Shown: in pieces, positions 6,202 through 9,425 of the stretch
Numbering within the stretch: the first letter of the stretch is position 1
Layout of the letters: every line of letters begins with the position of its first letter
Assembly (NCBI GenBank): GCA_949287115.1
Contig: CASEFF010000075.1
Location: forward strand, 1-9,425
Direction: 5' to 3'
Source of the DNA: an uncultured Bacillota bacterium
GTDB lineage: Bacteria > Bacillota > Clostridia > Peptostreptococcales > Anaerovoracaceae
Length of the DNA: 9,425 bases
Position numbers and translations under genes: made by a program
Notes under the pieces: model-generated
What the model saw: the letters and a program-made list of their open reading frames with translations, nothing else
The model's database searches: none
What the model was told of the DNA's origin: nothing

Positions 6202-7125
6202 ATGCCTTTGATTATACCCAATGAACTGCCGGCAGCCGAAGCTCTGCAGAGTGAGAATATATTCACAATGAGCAGAGGCAGAGCCGTTACACAGGATATA
6301 AGACCGCTCAAGATAGTGATAGTGAACCTGATGCCTACGAAGATCGCGACGGAGACTCAGCTGGCAAGAGTCCTTTCCAACACGCCTCTTCAGGTGGAGA
6401 TGACGCTTGTCACCATGGATTCCCATGAATCCACCCACATATCGCAGGAGCATCTCGATTCGTTTTACAAGACGATAGATGAGATAAAGGACGATTATTT
6501 CGACGGAATGATACTGACAGGCGCACCTGTTGAGCAGATGCCGTACGAAGAGGTGGATTACTGGAATGAACTCTGCGAGATATTCGAGTTTGCCAAGACA
6601 CACGTATACAGCAGCATGTTCATCTGCTGGGGAGCGCAGGCAAGCCTTTACTATCACTACGGCATAGACAAGCACCTGCTGGACAACAAGGTGTTCGGCG
6701 TGTTCAGGCATAAGGTCGTAAGACCGCACAATCCGCTGATGAGAGGTTTTGACGAGGTGTTTTACGCACCTCACTCCAGACATACGGAAGTGCTGAGGAA
6801 AGATATAGAAGCGCGGGATGAACTGCGCATACTTGCCGATTCGCCGGAAGTGGGGCCTCATATCATCTCCATCGAAAACGGCAGGCAGATATTCGTTCTC
6901 GGACATCAGGAGTACGACAAGGGAACTCTTGCCGGAGAATATTTCAGAGATGTGAAAAAGGGTCTGGATATAGACGTGCCGAAGAACTACTTCGTGGATG
7001 ACGATCCTGAAGGTGAGATCATGTTCAGGTGGAGGGCGCACGCCAGCCTTCTTTTCTCCAACTGGCTCAACTATTACGTGTATCAGGACACGCCTTACGA
7101 TCTTGAAGAGCTCAAGAACAGGTGA
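6202..7125 (+). CDS. metA: homoserine O-acyltransferase MetA, predicted acetyl-CoA specific
   Basis: This 307-residue cytosolic enzyme activates homoserine, the first committed step of methionine synthesis. The ATG at 6202 is chosen because AGGAGGAG (6184-6191) precedes it and the protein then begins MPLIIPNELPA like other MetA proteins; a GTG at 6181 overlapping the metY stop would add seven residues. With this start, the known catalytic residues fall at their usual numbers: Cys142 (FICWGAQ, 140-146), His235 and Glu237 (GHQEYDK, 234-240). Residue 111, in GAPVEQ (107-112), is Glu. In characterised MetA proteins Glu111 goes with acetyl-CoA and Gly111 (E. coli) with succinyl-CoA, so O-acetylhomoserine is the predicted product. 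That matches the adjacent metY. Family identity is very secure; the acyl donor is inferred from one residue plus context. Confidence 0.95.
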   Translation: MPLIIPNELPAAEALQSENIFTMSRGRAVTQDIRPLKIVIVNLMPTKIATETQLARVLSNTPLQVEMTLVTMDSHESTHISQEHLDSFYKTIDEIKDDYFDGMILTGAPVEQMPYEEVDYWNELCEIFEFAKTHVYSSMFICWGAQASLYYHYGIDKHLLDNKVFGVFRHKVVRPHNPLMRGFDEVFYAPHSRHTEVLRKDIEARDELRILADSPEVGPHIISIENGRQIFVLGHQEYDKGTLAGEYFRDVKKGLDIDVPKNYFVDDDPEGEIMFRWRAHASLLFSNWLNYYVYQDTPYDLEELKNR

Positions 7126-7209
7126 TATCGTATCTGACTGACACAGGGGGACGGGGTTTCGGGATATACGTTTTATGTTTATGCACACGAAAAGCGAGGA
7201 GGTTGTGTG

Positions 7210-9156
7210 ATGATCGACAGACATCTGCTCAGACATCTGTCTAAGAAATATCCCAATGTTAAAGCTGCTACCGAGGAGATAGTGAACCTGAGCGCCATAC
7301 TGGCTCTGCCGAAGGGAACCGAATATTTTCTGAGCGATCTGCACGGAGAACACGAAGCATTCATACATATGCTCAAGAGCGCTTCGGGAGTGATACGCTC
7401 GAAAGTCGAGGAGTTTTTCGGACCGGAGCTGACCCGTGAAGAGAGAGCGGACCTTGCGGCGCTGATATACAATGCCGAGGCCGAGATAAAGAGAAGGAAG
7501 AAAAGCGAGCCTGATTTTGACAAGTGGTGCAAGATATCCATATTCAGGCTGGTAGTCATATGTAAATCTGTGACGAACAAGTATACGCGTTCAAAGGTGA
7601 GAAAGAGACTGCCGAAGGAATACGCGTACATAATAGACGAGCTGCTCCACAATTCCGATGACGAGAACAAGGGCAACTACTACGGTCAGATAATAGCCAC
7701 AATAGTCGAATGCGGGATAGCCGAGGACTTCATAATAGCCTTTACCGATACCATAAGCTCTCTGGCGGTGGACAAGCTGCATATAATAGGAGACATATGG
7801 GACAGAGGTGCGCACCCGGACGCCATAATGGATTATCTCATGGACCATCACGATGTGGATTTTCAGTGGGGAAATCACGACATCGTATGGATGGGCGCCG
7901 CTACGGGCAACTGGGCATGCATAACGAACGTCCTCAGGATGAACATCAGCTACAACAATTTCGATATGCTGGAGATCGGATACGGCATAAACCTGAGACC
8001 GCTGGCCGTAATGGCGGAAAAGATATACGGCGACGATCCGTGTGAATTCTTCAGGCCGAAGCGTCTCGATGAAAACGAATTCGACCCTATAGACGATGCT
8101 CTGGCGGCGAAGATGAACAAAGCCATAGCCATATGCCAGTTCAAGGTGGAGGGACAGAGGATAATGGCCCATCCCGAATACGGTCTGAATAACAGACTGC
8201 TGCTGGACAAGATAGATTTTGAAAAGGGCACCGTAAAGCTGAGGGACGGTGAATTCCCTCTGCGCGACACGAACTTTCCTACGGTGGATCCGGCTGATCC
8301 TTACGCCCTTACGGAGGATGAACGCAACGTGCTCAACGCGCTGGAGGCTTCCTTCGTGCAGAGCGAGAAGCTGCAGGCTCATATCAGGTTCATGTTCAGC
8401 CACGGAGCGCTCTACACCATATGCAACGGCAACCTGATGTATCACGGCTGCATACCGATGGATGAGGACGGCAACTTCGAAAACTGCACGGTCAACGGCG
8501 TGACGGCTTCCGGAAAGGCATATATGGATCATCTCGACGAACAGGTGCGCAAGGCGTACTTCGAGCCGGAAGATGCCGAAAGGCCGGGACTGTCGGGAGA
8601 TCTGATGTGGTATCTGTGGCTCAGCAGCAAATCGCCTCTTTTCGGTAAGGATCAGATGACGACATTCGAGAGGTGTTTCGTTGAAGACAAGAAGACCCAC
8701 AAGGAGCACACCGTACCGTACTATAAGCTGATAAACAGACGCGATATATGCGAGAAGATACTGCTGGAATTCGGACTCGACCCGAAGAGCTCAATAATAC
8801 TCAACGGTCACGTTCCGGTAAAGATCAAGGACGGAGAAAGTCCCGTGAAGGGCGAGGGCAAACTGATCGTTATAGACGGAGGAATGTCAAAAGCTTATCA
8901 AAAGCAGACGGGTATAGCCGGATATACGTTCATATTCAATTCCAGGTTCATGGCGCTGGCTGAACACAAGCCATACAGCCCGCTGCAGGAAGACGGGACG
9001 CAGGAATTCCATACTCCGGTCATCAGGACCGTCAGGACTCTGGAAAAGAGGATGCTCATCAGCGACACCGATATAGGAGAGGAGCTGAGACAGGAGGCGG
9101 AAGAGCTGAAAGAACTGGTCAGAGCCTACAGATCAGGGCGTCTCAAAGAAATGTAA
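7210..9156 (+). CDS. fbp: class III fructose-1,6-bisphosphatase
   Basis: This 648-residue enzyme hydrolyses fructose 1,6-bisphosphate to fructose 6-phosphate in gluconeogenesis. It belongs to the Firmicutes class III family, unrelated in sequence to classes I and II and built around a metallophosphatase core. Metal-site motifs are visible: SDLHGEHE (42-49), GDIWDRG (194-200), GNHD (221-224), SHGA (397-400) and GHVPVK (533-538), with IDGGMSKAYQ (555-564) near the end. Residues 60-160 and about 270-390 are the family's additional segments between core motifs. Length is normal. The ATG at 7210 is favoured by GAGGAGG (7196-7202) at 7-nt spacing; a GTG at 7207 is less well placed. It sits alone, 84 bp after metA and 230 bp before the next gene. 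The B. subtilis relative is stimulated by phosphoenolpyruvate; whether this one is cannot be seen. Confidence 0.95.
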   Translation: MIDRHLLRHLSKKYPNVKAATEEIVNLSAILALPKGTEYFLSDLHGEHEAFIHMLKSASGVIRSKVEEFFGPELTREERADLAALIYNAEAEIKRRKKSEPDFDKWCKISIFRLVVICKSVTNKYTRSKVRKRLPKEYAYIIDELLHNSDDENKGNYYGQIIATIVECGIAEDFIIAFTDTISSLAVDKLHIIGDIWDRGAHPDAIMDYLMDHHDVDFQWGNHDIVWMGAATGNWACITNVLRMNISYNNFDMLEIGYGINLRPLAVMAEKIYGDDPCEFFRPKRLDENEFDPIDDALAAKMNKAIAICQFKVEGQRIMAHPEYGLNNRLLLDKIDFEKGTVKLRDGEFPLRDTNFPTVDPADPYALTEDERNVLNALEASFVQSEKLQAHIRFMFSHGALYTICNGNLMYHGCIPMDEDGNFENCTVNGVTASGKAYMDHLDEQVRKAYFEPEDAERPGLSGDLMWYLWLSSKSPLFGKDQMTTFERCFVEDKKTHKEHTVPYYKLINRRDICEKILLEFGLDPKSSIILNGHVPVKIKDGESPVKGEGKLIVIDGGMSKAYQKQTGIAGYTFIFNSRFMALAEHKPYSPLQEDGTQEFHTPVIRTVRTLEKRMLISDTDIGEELRQEAEELKELVRAYRSGRLKEM

Positions 9157-9214
9157 AAATTCACACATTTTAATCAAATGAATAAAGTTGTGGTAAAGAA
9201 AGTACAAATCAAGG

Positions 9215-9247
9215 AAATCGCCATAAATGGCTCAAATATGGCGATTT
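9215..9247. repeat. stem-loop downstream of fbp, no U tract
   Basis: AAATCGCCATA (9215-9225) and TATGGCGATTT (9237-9247) form a perfect 11-bp stem around an 11-nt loop. It lies 59 bp past the fbp stop. The sequence after it on the + strand is A-rich (TAAAGAAAAAAACAA), not a U tract, so it is not a standard Rho-independent terminator. It could protect the fbp 3' end from exonucleases, act with a weak terminator function, or bind a protein as DNA. The rest of 9157-9302 is AT-rich and shows nothing else convincing. Confidence 0.5.
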
Positions 9248-9302
9248 AAAGAAAAAAACAACTTGAAATACCGTATGAAAAATGGTTTAATGGTTGTGTA
9301 GA

Positions 9303-9320
9303 TTGTTACAAACATAACGA
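9303..9320. promoter_or_regulatory. candidate Rex (NADH-sensing repressor) operator
   Basis: TTGTTACAAACATAACGA matches the clostridial Rex consensus TTGTTAAnnnnTTAACAA at 11 of 14 defined positions (6 of 7 left, 5 of 7 right). It is 66 bp upstream of a gene whose start looks like butyryl-CoA dehydrogenase, a known class of Rex target in clostridia. The site is upstream of the likeliest promoter elements (TTGCTG at 9322-9327 and a TTATATT stretch at 9347-9353, neither a good match at good spacing). Confidence 0.45.
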
Positions 9321-9386
9321 CTTGCTGTGCCCAAAACACGGCAGGGTTATATTAAAAACGTTATTAGTAATTAAGGAGGCATGTAC

Positions 9387-9425
9387 ATGAACTTTCAACT
9401 GACGAAGGAGCAAGAATTCGTAAGG
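9387..9425 (+). CDS. acyl-CoA dehydrogenase (butyryl-CoA dehydrogenase-like), N-terminus only, truncated by the window edge
   Basis: Thirteen codons are present, MNFQLTKEQEFVR, with no stop before the window ends. This closely resembles the first residues of clostridial short-chain acyl-CoA dehydrogenases, which typically start M(D/N)F.LT.EQ..VR and oxidise or, in butyrate formers, reduce C4 acyl-CoA with FAD and electron-transfer flavoprotein. The ATG at 9387 is preferred: AAGGAGG (9373-9379) lies 7 nt before it, while an in-frame ATG at 9381 is too close. The upstream 230-bp gap has a Rex-like site, fitting a fermentation gene under NADH control. Only the start is visible, so the substrate, and whether crt, hbd or etf genes follow, are unknown. 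Confidence 0.75.
   Translation, partial: MNFQLTKEQEFVR

Noticed and set aside
7146..7163. G-rich stretch GGGGG-AC-GGGG-TTTC-GGG before fbp as a possible G-quadruplex or riboswitch
   Set aside because: Only three G runs are present, no paired helices are seen around it, and the 84-bp gap is too short for a known riboswitch class.
7138..7168. CTGACA (7138-7143) with GATATA (7163-7168) as an fbp promoter
   Set aside because: The spacing is 19 bp and the -10 box is poor; too weak to list, although fbp may well have its own promoter.
9323..9343. TGCTGTG/CACGGCA stem-loop in the leader before the acyl-CoA dehydrogenase gene
   Set aside because: It is a 7-bp stem with one G-U pair, has no T tract after it, and overlaps the likely promoter region; chance is a sufficient explanation.
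9364..9373. TTAGTAATTA shared with the feoA operator region (61-70)
   Set aside because: A 10-mer match in AT-rich DNA; the opposing half-site that defines the feo operator is missing here.
1..9425. CRISPR array, transposon ends, tRNA or rRNA genes, toxin-antitoxin or phage-defence genes
   Set aside because: No regularly spaced repeats, no transposase or integrase motifs, no tRNA-like cloverleaf, and every long reading frame on the + strand is accounted for by metabolic or transport genes.

Overview
The window looks like chromosome of a strictly anaerobic, fermentative member of the Clostridia. Several things point that way: a FeoA/FeoB iron importer followed by a small Cys-rich membrane protein, an oxygen-labile two-subunit [4Fe-4S] class I fumarase, a class III (Firmicutes-type) fructose-1,6-bisphosphatase, and an acyl-CoA dehydrogenase start that resembles butyryl-CoA dehydrogenase. 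Genes are moderately GC-rich, with AT-rich gaps, strong GGAGG ribosome binding sites and heavy use of ATA (Ile) and AGA/AGG (Arg). A family such as Anaerovoracaceae would fit, but that is a guess. All recognised genes are on the + strand; I found no minus-strand gene, RNA gene, mobile element or CRISPR array.

Layout. (1) 1-2770, ferrous iron uptake: an A-rich start with a TTGACA box and a GTTAG/CTAAC inverted repeat, feoA (120-341), a 28-nt perfect palindrome with a T tract, a second GGTTA/TAACC inverted repeat, feoB (459-2474), an overlapping Cys-rich small membrane protein (2471-2677) and an intrinsic terminator. (2) 2784-4860, redox/C4 module: promoter, flavodoxin-fold FMN oxidoreductase (2863-3441), then both fumarase subunits (3438-4280, 4300-4860), tightly coupled. 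(3) 4840-7125, methionine module: promoter, metY (4916-6184) and metA (6202-7125). MetA has Glu111, which predicts an acetyltransferase, so the pair would make O-acetylhomoserine and sulfhydrylate it directly to homocysteine. (4) 7210-9156, fbp, the gluconeogenic bisphosphatase. (5) 9157-9386, a 230-bp AT-rich gap with a hairpin lacking a U tract and a candidate Rex operator, followed by the first 13 codons of an acyl-CoA dehydrogenase gene that runs off the window.

Most of this is ordinary anaerobic metabolism and I do not see a new defence or mobile system. The parts most worth a second look are regulatory: paired DtxR-like operators and an internal palindromic hairpin in the feo locus, a seven-codon ORF overlapping the metY start, and the Rex-like site before the acyl-CoA dehydrogenase. 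The Glu111 acyl-specificity prediction for MetA and the translational coupling of a flavoprotein to fumarase also deserve a check.
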